A stretch of DNA of 64,000 nt from Afipia massiliensis (GCF_014203115.1 NZ_JACHIJ010000002.1:248001-312000), one strand, 5' to 3'. Counted from the stretch's first letter, positions 36,299-45,158 are shown. Program-made: numbers and translations. The notes: generated from the letters alone by a model not told the origin.

Positions 36299-36955
36299 TT
36301 ATGTCGGCAACGGTGCCCCCGCCTGCTCCGCCACCATGTACGCGGCGTACCAGTCCGGCCAGTTCTCGTCGTGTTTGCCGCCGGTCCGCTTCTCGTGCTC
36401 GCCGTGCGCAACCGCAGCGCGCGTCAGCGCCGCCGCGAGTTCAGCCGATGAGGTGAAAATCGTGTCTCCCGCCTCCACACGTCCGGGCAATCGCGTGGTG
36501 ATCTCCTGGAACAGCCAGCCGTTGCCGTCCGGATCGCTGAACGAGGCGTATGAGCCGTAGCTGCTGCGATGGGGAGCCGGGCCGCCGACCCGATGCCGCC
36601 CGGACAGGAAAGGCTCGTCCGTGCCGGTGTGCTTGTTTCCGACGCCGTGAAACACGTCGCCGACCTTGACGCCGCGACCGAGCAACTCGTTGCGGGCCAC
36701 CTCAATGTCGGAAACGATCAGATATAGCCCCTGCGCGGAGCCCGGAGCCGCCGCAGTGACATTCTTTCCAAATATGACCGAGCATGGCGAACCGGGCGGC
36801 GTGAACTGGATCACGCGCCAGTCGTCACCGGCGGCAAAGTCGGCATCCAGCCGCCAACCCAATCCGCCATAAAAGCTTTTGGCGCGATCGACGTCCGACA
36901 CGGGGATGACGACGACCTCGAGCTTCATGTCGCTGCGCGCTTGAGTATTGCTCAT
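36299..36955 (-). CDS. VOC/glyoxalase-family protein with C-terminal extension
   Basis: 218 residues from ATG 36955. The N-terminal ~140 residues form a vicinal-oxygen-chelate domain (LEVVVIPVSDVDRAKSFYGG, ASFSDPDGNGWLFQEIT). The last ~65 residues are a separate helical extension (SAELAAALTRAAVAHGEHEK, WPDWYAAYMVAEQAG). The extension resembles an oligomer-forming or ligand-screening tail, but I do not recognise it. Substrate unknown. Confidence 0.83.
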   Translation of the reverse strand: MSNTQARSDMKLEVVVIPVSDVDRAKSFYGGLGWRLDADFAAGDDWRVIQFTPPGSPCSVIFGKNVTAAAPGSAQGLYLIVSDIEVARNELLGRGVKVGDVFHGVGNKHTGTDEPFLSGRHRVGGPAPHRSSYGSYASFSDPDGNGWLFQEITTRLPGRVEAGDTIFTSSAELAAALTRAAVAHGEHEKRTGGKHDENWPDWYAAYMVAEQAGAPLPT

Positions 36956-37016
36956 GTCCGGCTCCTTGGGTTCGGGTCCATTGAGACTGGAGAAATAGGC
37001 GCCGAACACACGCGTA

Positions 37017-37144
37017 TCCGCTCGTCCCCGCGAAAGCGGGGACCCAGGGCTACGGCGACAGATCGTCAAACAAATTGCGCACGTCGGCGAAGAACCTCAT
37101 GTCGTGTCGCCCTCTGGATCCCCGCATGCGCGGGGATGAGCGGA
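37017..37144. repeat. Composite palindromic (BIME-like) repeat, 128 bp
   Basis: Two hairpins, GTCCCCGC-GAAA-GCGGGGAC (37024-37043) and ATCCCCGC-ATGC-GCGGGGAT (37118-37137), face each other in inverted orientation. The outer flanks TCCGCTC/GAGCGGA and the inner GGCGACA/TGTCGCC also pair, so the whole element folds as one large imperfect palindrome. It lies between two minus-strand genes. Confidence 0.8.
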
Positions 37145-37164
37145 AGATAGGATTATTATGCCCC

Positions 37165-37755
37165 TCAATACGGCGGCTTCTTTTTCGCGCGCTGCGTCTT
37201 CGCGGCTTCGACCCACCACATCAGGTCGTCGGCGAAGCGCGGGAACGATCTTGCGAGCGCCTTGCCACCCTCGCCGGTCGGCTCTCCTGCTTCAGAGAGC
37301 GATTGTCCAATCGGTCCGACCGCGATGGTGCTCGAGGTTACCACCATGCCCATCTCCGACAGCGTGCCATGCCACGCCAGCGCCGCCCGCGCGCCGGAAA
37401 ACCGTCCCGCCGAATAGCTGGCGATGGCCGCCGGGCGCCAGAACCATTCCTCCAGAAAATGATCGGTGAGATTCTTCAGGCCCGGCTGCAGGCCCCAGTT
37501 ATATTCGCCGGTGACGAATACAAAGCCGTCGGCGGCGATGATCTTCTGCGCGAGTTCTTCCATCGCGGTGGGCGCCCCGCCTTTCGGATGCTCCTTGTAC
37601 ATCCGGTCCAGCATCGGCAGGCCGACGGCTTTCGCGTCGATCAATTCCGCATCTGCGCCGCGCTCGCGCAAACTTTTGACGATGAAGTCCGCGAGGCGAA
37701 TGCCCATCCGGTCGGAACGGTAGGAGCCATAAAGGACGAGAATGCGGTCGGCCAT
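37165..37755 (-). CDS. NADPH-dependent FMN reductase-like flavoprotein
   Basis: Flavodoxin-fold quinone or azo reductase, 196 residues from ATG 37755. RILVLYGSYRSDRMGIRLA holds the phosphate-binding loop, GFVFVTGEYNWGLQPGLKNL is the FMN-binding signature, and SYSAGRFSGARAAL follows. The longer frame upstream (37974) crosses the divergent small gene and was rejected. Confidence 0.9.
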   Translation of the reverse strand: MADRILVLYGSYRSDRMGIRLADFIVKSLRERGADAELIDAKAVGLPMLDRMYKEHPKGGAPTAMEELAQKIIAADGFVFVTGEYNWGLQPGLKNLTDHFLEEWFWRPAAIASYSAGRFSGARAALAWHGTLSEMGMVVTSSTIAVGPIGQSLSEAGEPTGEGGKALARSFPRFADDLMWWVEAAKTQRAKKKPPY

Positions 37756-37911
37756 GGGCGCGGCTCCGGTTGCGGGACGGCAGAAAGCGTAGCCCGGATT
37801 GGAGCGCGGCGAAATCCGGAGAGAATGGAACAACAACCCGCGTTTTGGGTTTGAAATGGCGCGGTCATCATTCCGTGCTCCGGCCTGTCCCCTGACTGAG
37901 GAGCAAGAGCA

Positions 37912-38148
37912 ATGGTTCGAACGATCCTCATCGCCGCCGTGCTGTCCGCAGCCGTTACCGCCGCTTTCGCCCAAGACTCTCGACGCGGCGGAACGTCCGA
38001 CCAGCAGCGCGCCTGTTCAAAGGATGTGTCCCGTCATTGCCGTCCGGTGATGAAGGAGGACGATTTCGCAATTTTGGGATGCCTGAAAGAAAATCGCGCC
38101 AAGCTCAGCAAGCCATGTCTCAAGGCTCTGGCCGAGAGCGGTCAATAG
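37912..38148 (+). CDS. Small secreted Cys-rich (GLG1-repeat-like) protein
   Basis: 78 residues with a signal peptide ending at AFAQD. The mature part has four Cys in the pattern C-x7-C-x12-C-x11-C (ACSKDVSRHCRP, ILGCLKENRAKLSKPCLKAL). This resembles a single cysteine-rich repeat of the GLG1 type seen in small alphaproteobacterial exported proteins. Likely disulfide-bonded in the periplasm; function unknown. Confidence 0.72.
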   Translation: MVRTILIAAVLSAAVTAAFAQDSRRGGTSDQQRACSKDVSRHCRPVMKEDDFAILGCLKENRAKLSKPCLKALAESGQ

Positions 38149-38326
38149 CCCGGCGCCGGAAGACGCGGAGCGAAATCCGGGTGCCGCAATACACCAGAAT
38201 GCCCTTGCCCGTCTTCACGAACCCGCCGCGACGAAGCACTCGAAGCTTTCAAAACAGGCCCCGTTGCGACATGATGCCCTCGTTTCTGAGAAGCATTTTT
38301 CTGCAAGCCGATTGCGAGGTTTGTCG

Positions 38327-38566
38327 ATGGCGATCTGGAAGCGGCTTCGGCGGGCGCGGGCGGATGATTATCAGACCTGGCACCCCATCGACGAAACGCC
38401 GATCCCCCTGAGCATCGGACGGATCTGGCTAGCGGACAAGGATGGCAACGCCCGGCGCGCGATGTCGTGGACATGGCCCGCCCTCAAGCGCCGCGAGCCC
38501 GGCAAGTATCGCCATTGGATGATGCGTGTGCACGGCGCGAAAGAACCGCCGTCTGCGGCGGTTTGA
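38327..38566 (+). CDS. Small hypothetical protein
   Basis: 79 residues from ATG 38327, basic and Trp-rich (AIWKRLRRARADDYQTWHPI, RRAMSWTWPALKRREP). No family recognised. A perfect 8-bp hairpin (38544-38563) overlaps the last codons and stop and may act as a terminator. It converges with the MliC-like gene. Confidence 0.55.
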   Translation: MAIWKRLRRARADDYQTWHPIDETPIPLSIGRIWLADKDGNARRAMSWTWPALKRREPGKYRHWMMRVHGAKEPPSAAV

Positions 38567-38583
38567 GATAGCGCCGCGCTAGA

Positions 38584-38880
38584 TTATGTCCTGGTGCATA
38601 CAGTCGGCCCTCGCTTGCCATGCCTGAGCAAGGTGCCTTTCTTGTTCATCGTCAGCGTAACGCCCCGGCCGGTGTAGCGCGCACCCGTCAGGGTGAACCG
38701 CTTCCTCAGCGCCACGGCCTTGCCGTCGATCTGGACGTTCGCGACCTTCGTATCCAGAAGCGCAACGAAGCGTGCGCCGTCGGCGCAGATGAAACTCTGG
38801 AAGCTCTGCGCGGACACCGGCGACGTGCCCGCGCCGGTCAGGACGGCAAATGCCGCTGCAAGGAATGTCAGCCGTTTCAT
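38584..38880 (-). CDS. MliC-like secreted protein
   Basis: 98 residues; a signal peptide ends at VSAQS. The mature region has FICADGARFVALL, a basic central strand (LRKRFTLTGARYTGRG) and a C-terminal Cys (TVCTRT). The two Cys and the strand pattern resemble MliC/PliC lysozyme-inhibitor or related small beta-barrel domains. It lacks a lipobox Cys, so it is periplasmic rather than a lipoprotein. The inhibitor role is inference. Confidence 0.65.
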   Translation of the reverse strand: MKRLTFLAAAFAVLTGAGTSPVSAQSFQSFICADGARFVALLDTKVANVQIDGKAVALRKRFTLTGARYTGRGVTLTMNKKGTLLRHGKRGPTVCTRT

Positions 38881-39126
38881 CGTTCGCCTCTCCCGCTCCA
38901 GCTAGCCATCGGGTTCCCCGGCTCGCCCTACAACCCACACGCTCCGGTAGTCTAGCAGGACCGCCTTTCCTGTGCATATCGCAACAGTTCACGGGAGCGG
39001 TCCCCCGCATAGGAGTACACTGACGCCTCGTCGGCCATTGCGATTTCGCAAGTGCCTTCAAATACCTGTGGTCTTTCGGCGTTTGTCCGCGAGTCGCGTC
39101 ATCCCTGGTCTGGAGGGAGAGTTCAG

Positions 39127-39444
39127 ATGCTGACAAATGTTGCGCTCCGGGATGCCCGGCCGGCGGTGATCGTGTGTCCGGGCTGCGCCAAGCACCTGAT
39201 GGACGTCATGGACGTCCGCTGGGCCATGACCAAGCTCGAGTTCACCTATGCTTGCTCCGGCTGCGGTACAGAGACCATCCGTGCGATCGCGGGCGACACT
39301 CCAATCTTCACGTCGCGCGCCACGACGCATCTGCGCAGTCTCGAGATTTTCCGCTTCAGTCCCGATGCCACTGAGCGGCCGCGTCATCGCGCGGTGGAAA
39401 CCGCGATCAGCTCGCAGGTCGTCCGCGAGCGGCGGACGGGCTGA
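39127..39444 (+). CDS. Small zinc-ribbon-like protein, copy 1
   Basis: 105 residues from ATG 39127. Two Cys pairs, VCPGCAKHL and YACSGCGTE, lie about 30 residues apart and probably bind zinc. They are followed by a basic tail. The spacing and sequence around the pairs (VIVCPGC, LEFTYACSGCGTETIR) match the 63-residue protein at 56600. No helix-turn-helix or enzyme motif. Possibly a regulator or RNA-binding adaptor, but function is unknown. Confidence 0.65.
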   Translation: MLTNVALRDARPAVIVCPGCAKHLMDVMDVRWAMTKLEFTYACSGCGTETIRAIAGDTPIFTSRATTHLRSLEIFRFSPDATERPRHRAVETAISSQVVRERRTG

Positions 39445-39465
39445 GCATTCTCCAACATTGCCTCA

Positions 39466-40311
39466 TCAGAAGCAGAGGTTGGTCACGACCTTGCCGGACT
39501 TGTCCTTGAGCACGTAAGGACATTCGGCGCGCTTGAGCGCCGCCTTGGCCTCGTCGTTGCCGAGCGCTGCGGCTTTCTCGTAATAGGTTTTCGCCGCGCC
39601 GGAATCCTGCGCGCCGCCCCGGCCGTCCTTCGCGAAGGCTCCCATGCGCTCCAGCGCGCCGGGATGATCCTGCGCCGCAGCCTTCTCGAACAGGTTGCGC
39701 GCGCCCGCGTCGTCCTTCGGACCGCCGACACCATCCTGCAACATCAACCCCAGTTGAAACTGCGCCTCGGCGTTGGTCTCGGCTGTCTTCGCCAGCAGAC
39801 TGCGCGACCGGGCCGCGTCGGCGGGCGCGGCACCGCCTTTTCCAGAGAGCGCGGCAAGATTGCTGACGCCGCGCGGATTGCCGCCCTGCGCGGCGCGCTC
39901 GAACAATTTGGCTGCTGCGGCTTCGTCCTTGGCCACGCCCGCGCCGGTCGCGTAAGCGACGCCAAGTTCGACCATCGCCGAGGTGCTGCCCTTGTCGGCA
40001 GCCTTGCGCCAGGCACCGATGGCCTCCGCGCTCTGGCGGTTCGCGGCATAGGCGCGGCCGAGCTGATACATCGCGCGGCGCGAACCCGACGCCTGCTTGC
40101 AGAATTTGATCGCGGTTGCGACATCGGCTGCGGCGACAGCGGCAACGCCCTTCGCATCCGCAGGTTTGTCCGGGTCAGCGGGATCAGCAGCGAGCCGGTC
40201 GCACAGCACGAGATCGGCGGATTGCGCGTGTAGCGGCGCGGGCGTTGTCGCTATCAAGGCGAACGCGGCGATGCCTAAACTTGCGGCAATGGAACTTGCG
40301 GAAAAGGTCAT
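39466..40311 (-). CDS. Secreted Sel1-repeat protein
   Basis: 281 residues with a signal peptide ending near LHAQS. Four or more Sel1-like repeats are visible (AMYQLGRAYAANRQSAEAIG, AMVELGVAYATGAGVAKDEA, AQFQLGLMLQDGVGGPKDDA, ALERMGAFAKDGRGG). Such proteins scaffold periplasmic or signalling complexes. The partner is unknown. Confidence 0.9.
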   Translation of the reverse strand: MTFSASSIAASLGIAAFALIATTPAPLHAQSADLVLCDRLAADPADPDKPADAKGVAAVAAADVATAIKFCKQASGSRRAMYQLGRAYAANRQSAEAIGAWRKAADKGSTSAMVELGVAYATGAGVAKDEAAAAKLFERAAQGGNPRGVSNLAALSGKGGAAPADAARSRSLLAKTAETNAEAQFQLGLMLQDGVGGPKDDAGARNLFEKAAAQDHPGALERMGAFAKDGRGGAQDSGAAKTYYEKAAALGNDEAKAALKRAECPYVLKDKSGKVVTNLCF

Positions 40312-40363
40312 GAGTATCTCGGGATTTCCTGCAATCAGTATATCCCGACAATCATCCGCCCGG

Positions 40364-41428
40364 CTACGCCTTCAGCCAATCCAGCACCGGCGCGTTGATC
40401 TCGCGCGGATAGGTGTGACTGAGATCGTCGATCTCGCGATAGGTCACGTTGGCGCCCGCCGCGCTCAGCGCGCGCTGTGCCTGCCGCGCGACCTCGACCG
40501 GAAACATCCAGTCCAGTGCGCCGTGGGTCAGGAAAATCGGCAGCCCCTGCATCCGCCCGGCGTCTGCCATCGAGATCAGCATCGGATGGAAAGTCGCGGA
40601 CACCGGCGCGAGGTGCGTGAACGGTGAACCGCCGTCGAGCGCGGTGACATAGCAGAACGTGCCGCCGTCACTCATGCCGGTCAGCAGCAGGCGCTTCGGA
40701 TCGACATTCCATCTCGCGCTGACCGCTGCGACGATACGTGCAAGGTTCGGCGTGTCGTTGTCGTCGCCCATCAGCGCCCATGTCGAGCCGAGCGAATTTC
40801 CCGCCGAGGTCGGCGCAACAAGGATCGCACCGAAGGAGCGCGCATCGCGCAGCCAGCTCCAGAGAAAGCTGCGGCCATGCCCGCTGCCACCGTGCAGCGC
40901 CACCACCAATGGCCATGCACGATCCGGCGTGTAGGTTTCCGGCACGTAGAGCGAGAAGCCGCCGCGCGTGCGCGGCTCGTTGTCGACATGCATCACGCCG
41001 GTCTCGTTCTCGCGGGGCGGCTGCATGCGGAGCGCCAGTGCGTCGGCATCGCTTCGCAGCGACGGATCGAAGAAGAACGCGTTCACCGCCGGGATCATCG
41101 ATGCGAGTGGATAGAGCGCTTCCAGCGCACGCGGCAGATGACGCAAGGCGCGAAACACCGCGCGGATATCGCCCTGCCCGGCCGCCGTGCGCAGTTCAGC
41201 AAACCCTGCGAACGCTTCGTCGCTGGCGGCGACAAGGCGCTTTCCGACGTCGTCGGATGCATCGAACGGTTTGAAATCCGAATAGGCCGCGCGCAACGCG
41301 GCTTCCGGCGTACCGATAGCCTCCATCACCTCGCCTAATGCCGACGGATCCAGGTGGCGCGCAACGAGACTAAGCGTCTCGATGCACGTAAGCAAAGGCA
41401 GGAGAATCTTCGCGGGATCTGATGTCAT
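40364..41428 (-). CDS. Alpha/beta hydrolase with N-terminal helical domain
   Basis: 354 residues from ATG 41428, no signal peptide. The N-terminal ~130 residues are helical and unrecognised. The hydrolase core has the oxyanion segment WPLVVALHGGSGHGRSF, the nucleophile elbow LLTGMSDGGTF (G-x-S-x-G), an acid near HGALDWMFPVEVA and the His in DDLSHTYPRE. It resembles phospholipase/carboxylesterase- and feruloyl esterase-like enzymes. Substrate unknown. Confidence 0.88.
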   Translation of the reverse strand: MTSDPAKILLPLLTCIETLSLVARHLDPSALGEVMEAIGTPEAALRAAYSDFKPFDASDDVGKRLVAASDEAFAGFAELRTAAGQGDIRAVFRALRHLPRALEALYPLASMIPAVNAFFFDPSLRSDADALALRMQPPRENETGVMHVDNEPRTRGGFSLYVPETYTPDRAWPLVVALHGGSGHGRSFLWSWLRDARSFGAILVAPTSAGNSLGSTWALMGDDNDTPNLARIVAAVSARWNVDPKRLLLTGMSDGGTFCYVTALDGGSPFTHLAPVSATFHPMLISMADAGRMQGLPIFLTHGALDWMFPVEVARQAQRALSAAGANVTYREIDDLSHTYPREINAPVLDWLKA

Positions 41429-41510
41429 CGATGCACGGTATCGCCTGACGCGGCGTGCAGGCAAGGCGACGGCCGGACTGGCAGCCATGATCGTGAAGGT
41501 TTTCCCCCCG

Positions 41511-41828
41511 CTACTCTTCCTTCTCGGTCGTGAAGAACAGCGGATAGCCTTTGGCCTTGCCGAGTTCAGTCGCTTCCTTGGCCTTGGTCTCGGCGACGTC
41601 GCGCGTATAGACCGCGATGACGCAGGCACCCTTCTGATGCGCCGTCAACATCACGCGGCTCGCCGTCTCCTCCCCCATCCGGAAAACCGCCTTCAGCACA
41701 CTGACGACGAATTCGCGCGGCGTATAATCGTCGTTGAGCAGGATCACCTTGTAGAGCGGTGGCCGCTGCAGCTTGACCTTGGTCTTGGTCTTGGTGGTGG
41801 TTTTCGGTGTGACGGTGGTCGGGCTCAT
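41511..41828 (-). CDS. clpS: ATP-dependent Clp protease adaptor ClpS
   Basis: Adaptor delivering N-end-rule substrates to ClpAP. 105 residues; a Thr/Lys-rich N-terminal extension precedes the core LYKVILLNDDYTPREFVVSV, TAHQKGACVIAVYTRDVAET. It is functionally linked to Aat (12147-12821), which makes N-end-rule substrates. clpA is often adjacent in alphaproteobacteria; here the upstream neighbour is a KTSC gene. Confidence 0.97.
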   Translation of the reverse strand: MSPTTVTPKTTTKTKTKVKLQRPPLYKVILLNDDYTPREFVVSVLKAVFRMGEETASRVMLTAHQKGACVIAVYTRDVAETKAKEATELGKAKGYPLFFTTEKEE

Positions 41829-41926
41829 CTGTGATCTCTCGGCGCCGTGCAGAGGTTGACGATCTCAGGGTTGGTACGGGACGTTTCGCTTCCCATATCG
41901 GGACGAGTGAAAGCAACGAGGACCGC

Positions 41927-42133
41927 ATGCCGCAGGTCGCATCAAGCGTGATTTCGCGCATCGAGTATAACGCGCCCGCGCGCGAGCTTCACGTCACTTT
42001 CACGAGCGGCCGGTCCTACAGCTATTTCGGCGTTCCCGGTGAGGTCTACTTCCAGTTCTGCCGGGCTCCCTCGAAGGGCGACTTCTTCAACACCCTGATC
42101 CGCGACCGCTACGAATTCACCGAGCATCGCTGA
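41927..42133 (+). CDS. KTSC-domain small protein
   Basis: 68 residues from ATG 41927. SRIEYNAPARELHVTFTSGR, YSYFGVPGEVYFQF and SKGDFFNTLIRDRYEF match the KTSC domain, named from its occurrence at the C-terminus of some lysyl-tRNA synthetases. Here it stands alone. Function is unknown. Divergent from clpS. Confidence 0.85.
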   Translation: MPQVASSVISRIEYNAPARELHVTFTSGRSYSYFGVPGEVYFQFCRAPSKGDFFNTLIRDRYEFTEHR

Positions 42134-42366
42134 CGCCGACGGCATCCGCTGGCAGCAAATCGCAGGCAGCCGGGCCAATCCATAGTCCAAAATTGATACT
42201 ATAGCATCGCATCGCGACGAGAGACGGCGCTTATGCCGCAGAAATCTCCTTAAAATATGGATTCTTTCCACTTGCTCCCTGATTTGGCCGAAGCTAGTTT
42301 AAAGTTCTAAAATCGAACTAATAGTCCGCATCGGGTAGACGGGCGGCTCACGGGAGAGAAACCACT

Positions 42367-43560
42367 ATGTCGAGGATATTATTCGCCGCGCTGGCCGCAT
42401 CGCTCACGCTGACTGCGGCTGCCGTCGCCGCCGATGCCCCTGGCGTCACCGCAACGGAAATCAAGGTCGGAGCGACCTTCCCGTTCAGCGGCCCTGCCTC
42501 ATCGCTCGGCAACGCCGGCAAGGGGCTGATCGCCTATGTCAATCAGGTCAATGACCGCGGCGGCATCAATGGCCGCAAGGTCAACCTGATCACCTACGAT
42601 GACGCCTACAGCCCGCCGAAGGCCGTGGAACATACGCGCAAGCTGATCGAGAGCGACGAAGTCTCGTTCATGTTCGGCCAGCTCGGAACTCCGTCGAATT
42701 CAGCGACCATCAAGTACATCACCGGCAAGAAGGTTCCGGACACCTTCATCACCACCGGCGCGACCAAATTCACCGACAGCAAGGACTACCCGCTGACCAC
42801 GACGGCGCTGCCAAGCTACGACACCGAGGGGAAGATTTACGCCAAGTACTTCCGCGCGCAGTTGCCCAACGCGAAAGTCGGAGTCCTCTATCAGAACGAC
42901 GACCTCGGAAAGGATTTCGTTGTCGCGATGAAAGCGGTCTACAAGGATGAATACGCGTCCAAGGTCGTGGCAATGGCCTACGAGGTTGCCGACCCGACAG
43001 TGGATTCACAGGTCGTCAACCTGAGGGCCAGCGCTCCGGACGCCCTCCTCATCGCAGGCACTCCGAAGTTCGCGGCGCAAGCCTTGCGCAAGATGAACGA
43101 GATGGGCTGGAAGCCCCTCACGCTCGTTAACTTCGTCGCGGCCTCGATCGGCAATACGTTCGCGCCGGTCGGCCTGGACAAGGTGACAGGCGTCGTGACG
43201 GCTGGCTTCCAGAAGGATCCGACCGATCCGAAGTGGAAGGACGATCAGGGCGTGAAGGAGTTCATCGCGTTCTTCAACAAGTATCTGCCCGGCGCGGACC
43301 TCGCCGACCAGAACTACATGTACGGATACCAGCAGGGCATGATCCTTGAACAACTCATCAAGCAGAGCAGCAGCGATCTGTCCCGCGAAAACATCGTGAA
43401 GCAAAGCAAGAGCTTCAAGGACTTTGTGTTGCCGACAGTTCTGCCCGGCATCAAGGTCAATACAACACCTGAAGTGAACCAGGCTTACACACAGATGCAG
43501 ATGCAGCGCTGGAATGGCAAAAGCTGGGATCAGTTCGGCGAAGTCATGAGAGCCGACTGA
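42367..43560 (+). CDS. Branched-chain amino-acid-type ABC transporter substrate-binding protein
   Basis: Periplasmic receptor of the LivK family, 397 residues. A signal peptide ends near AVAADA. Family segments are EIKVGATFPFSGPASSLGN, INGRKVNLITYDDAYSPPKA and KVGVLYQNDDLGKDFVV. No permease or ATPase genes adjoin it, so it is an orphan receptor; the ligand may be an amino acid or an aromatic acid. A strong terminator follows. Confidence 0.94.
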   Translation: MSRILFAALAASLTLTAAAVAADAPGVTATEIKVGATFPFSGPASSLGNAGKGLIAYVNQVNDRGGINGRKVNLITYDDAYSPPKAVEHTRKLIESDEVSFMFGQLGTPSNSATIKYITGKKVPDTFITTGATKFTDSKDYPLTTTALPSYDTEGKIYAKYFRAQLPNAKVGVLYQNDDLGKDFVVAMKAVYKDEYASKVVAMAYEVADPTVDSQVVNLRASAPDALLIAGTPKFAAQALRKMNEMGWKPLTLVNFVAASIGNTFAPVGLDKVTGVVTAGFQKDPTDPKWKDDQGVKEFIAFFNKYLPGADLADQNYMYGYQQGMILEQLIKQSSSDLSRENIVKQSKSFKDFVLPTVLPGIKVNTTPEVNQAYTQMQMQRWNGKSWDQFGEVMRAD

Positions 43561-43594
43561 CGCAACTTACGCGTCAGACCTCTGCGCTTATCAG

Positions 43595-43623
43595 GGCGCC
43601 GCGAAAATCGCGGCGCCTTTTTC
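43595..43623 (+). terminator. Intrinsic terminator of the LivK-like gene
   Basis: GGCGCCGCGA (43595-43604), loop AAA and TCGCGGCGCC (43608-43617), followed by TTTTTC. Confidence 0.92.
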
Positions 43624-43657
43624 ATTTCTCATTTGGCTCGGCCTGGTCGCTCTGAAC

Positions 43658-43682
43658 GGAACATCCGCGCGGCAAGCGCGTT
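43658..43682 (+). promoter_or_regulatory. Putative EcfG promoter before the cupin gene
   Basis: GGAAC (43658-43662), a 16-bp spacer and CGTT (43679-43682) match the EcfG consensus exactly, 77 bp before the cupin start and after the preceding terminator. Confidence 0.65.
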
Positions 43683-43759
43683 GTTTCCTGCACCCCGCCG
43701 CGCAGGCTTCGCCGCCGGCAAAATCCCCCATCCAACACCGGAACCATGGACTAGACCCC

Positions 43760-44317
43760 ATGCCTGCAATCTATAACTCCGATCCACCGACGGCGTCGTT
43801 CAAGGTTAGCCCCGTGTCCTTCATCTTCCCCGATGATGGACTGGTCCCGAACAACCCGCTGCCGTTCCTGCTCTACAAGGGCGCGGTCGTCACCGACAAC
43901 GGCGATCCGGAATGGAACATGGAAGAGACGTTCAACGCGAACGGCTGGGGCCAAAGCTGGCGCAACGGCATCTTCGACTATCTGCACTATCACGCGACGG
44001 TCCATGAAGTGCTGGGCGTCACGCGAGGCCGTGCGCTAGTCCGCTTCGGCGGCAACCATGGTGAGGATTTCGAGATCAGGAAGGGCGACGTTGCGATTTT
44101 GCCCGCCGGTACCGGCCATCAATGCCTGTCGGCCAGCGAGGACTTCGCCGTGGTCGGCGCCTATCCGCCGGGTCAACAGATGCAGGTCACGCGCCCTACG
44201 GCCGAGAACTATCGCCTGGCAGTCCGGATGATCCCGCAAGTTGCCCTGCCGGAGACAGATCCGGTGTACGGACAACGGGGTCCGCTGGTCGAACTCTGGA
44301 GAAAACGACGCCGATAA
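43760..44317 (+). CDS. Cupin-domain protein (YjlB-like)
   Basis: 185 residues, cytosolic. The single cupin barrel carries FDYLHYHATVHEVLGVTRGR, with metal-ligand His/Glu residues, and DVAILPAGTGHQCLSASED for the second motif. The pattern fits the YjlB group. Metal and reaction are unknown. The EcfG-like promoter upstream suggests stress induction. Confidence 0.88.
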   Translation: MPAIYNSDPPTASFKVSPVSFIFPDDGLVPNNPLPFLLYKGAVVTDNGDPEWNMEETFNANGWGQSWRNGIFDYLHYHATVHEVLGVTRGRALVRFGGNHGEDFEIRKGDVAILPAGTGHQCLSASEDFAVVGAYPPGQQMQVTRPTAENYRLAVRMIPQVALPETDPVYGQRGPLVELWRKRRR

Positions 44318-44324
44318 CCGGCGA

Positions 44325-44585
44325 TCAGGGCGTCGCGAATGTCCGCGATGCCTGCTCCGGCCCCATCGGGACGCAGACCTTCTTGCGGCGGAGCGCGCCG
44401 ATCGCGCCCGTGACCTTCATCACCTTACCGACCCCGCAGGTGCCGTTATCGACATAGACGACGGACCATGGCGAAAGGAAATAAGGTTCTTTTTTCAAGA
44501 AGTTGGGTGACATTTCCTGCGCCATGCAAGGCGCGGACACACCGCACAGAAACGCGACGGCGACGACGGTACGCATGACGCTCAT
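44325..44585 (-). CDS. Small secreted protein, family shared with 57418-57666
   Basis: 86 residues from ATG 44585; a signal peptide ends at CMAQE. The mature domain has VVYVDNGTCGVGKVMKVTG and KKVCVP, two Cys about 25 residues apart. The same pattern (IYVDDGSCPSGQIKEVSG, RKCVDRK) occurs in the small gene at 57418. It may belong to DUF6719; I am not certain of that name. It converges with the cupin gene, 7 bp apart. Confidence 0.65.
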   Translation of the reverse strand: MSVMRTVVAVAFLCGVSAPCMAQEMSPNFLKKEPYFLSPWSVVYVDNGTCGVGKVMKVTGAIGALRRKKVCVPMGPEQASRTFATP

Positions 44586-44765
44586 CCCAAAAGCCGGCAG
44601 ACAACACCGACGGACAACACAATGCTCGGTTTCAGTGAAGGTTCCAAGACGCGAACAGTCGCACGCTGAATATTTTTGCGGCACGCCTTCGCGAACACAT
44701 CATAGCAAATTCCGGAACGGGACAAGCCGCGATGTGTTGGGCCTCCAATAGCAACGGAGGTTCTA

Positions 44766-45077
44766 ATGCGACGTAAACTGCTCCTGACGACACTCGTGGC
44801 GGCATCGCTCGCGGCATCGACACTGGCGGCCTCCGCCCAGGTTGCTCCGCCGTCTTCGCCGGGCGGTTCAGCAGCCGGCTCGCCGGGCGTCTCGCCCGCG
44901 ACCCCGCCTCCATCGGCGGCGCCAGCCACCGGAACGACCGGTCGCAATACCGGCATCAACCAGCCCGGCGTGCCGAATACCTCGACGCCCGGATCGATCG
45001 GGACCGGCGCGTCCCCGAGCGGCCTGCCGGGCGACAGCACATCCAGTCCCGGTTATCCGGGCAAGGTCGGAAAGTAG
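44766..45077 (+). CDS. Secreted Pro/Ser/Gly-rich hypothetical protein
   Basis: 103 residues; SD GGAGG precedes ATG 44766 by 5 nt. A signal peptide ends near ASAQV. The mature protein is low complexity (Pro, Ser, Gly, Thr) and probably disordered. A weak EcfG-like element, GGAAC-N16-TGTT, begins at 44714. No family recognised. Confidence 0.68.
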   Translation: MRRKLLLTTLVAASLAASTLAASAQVAPPSSPGGSAAGSPGVSPATPPPSAAPATGTTGRNTGINQPGVPNTSTPGSIGTGASPSGLPGDSTSSPGYPGKVGK

Positions 45078-45158
45078 ACACGGTCCCGGTGGCCGGCCGC
45101 GCGCGAATGCTTCGCGATTTTAAGCGTGATCGCGCACAGGACTTCGTGTGCTCGACGG

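Noticed and set aside
37017..37144. CRISPR repeat pair
   Set aside because: The two palindromes are in inverted orientation, only two in number and without a uniform spacer.
39466..40311. TPR co-chaperone or secretion-system component
   Set aside because: The repeats fit Sel1 better, and there are no secretion genes nearby.
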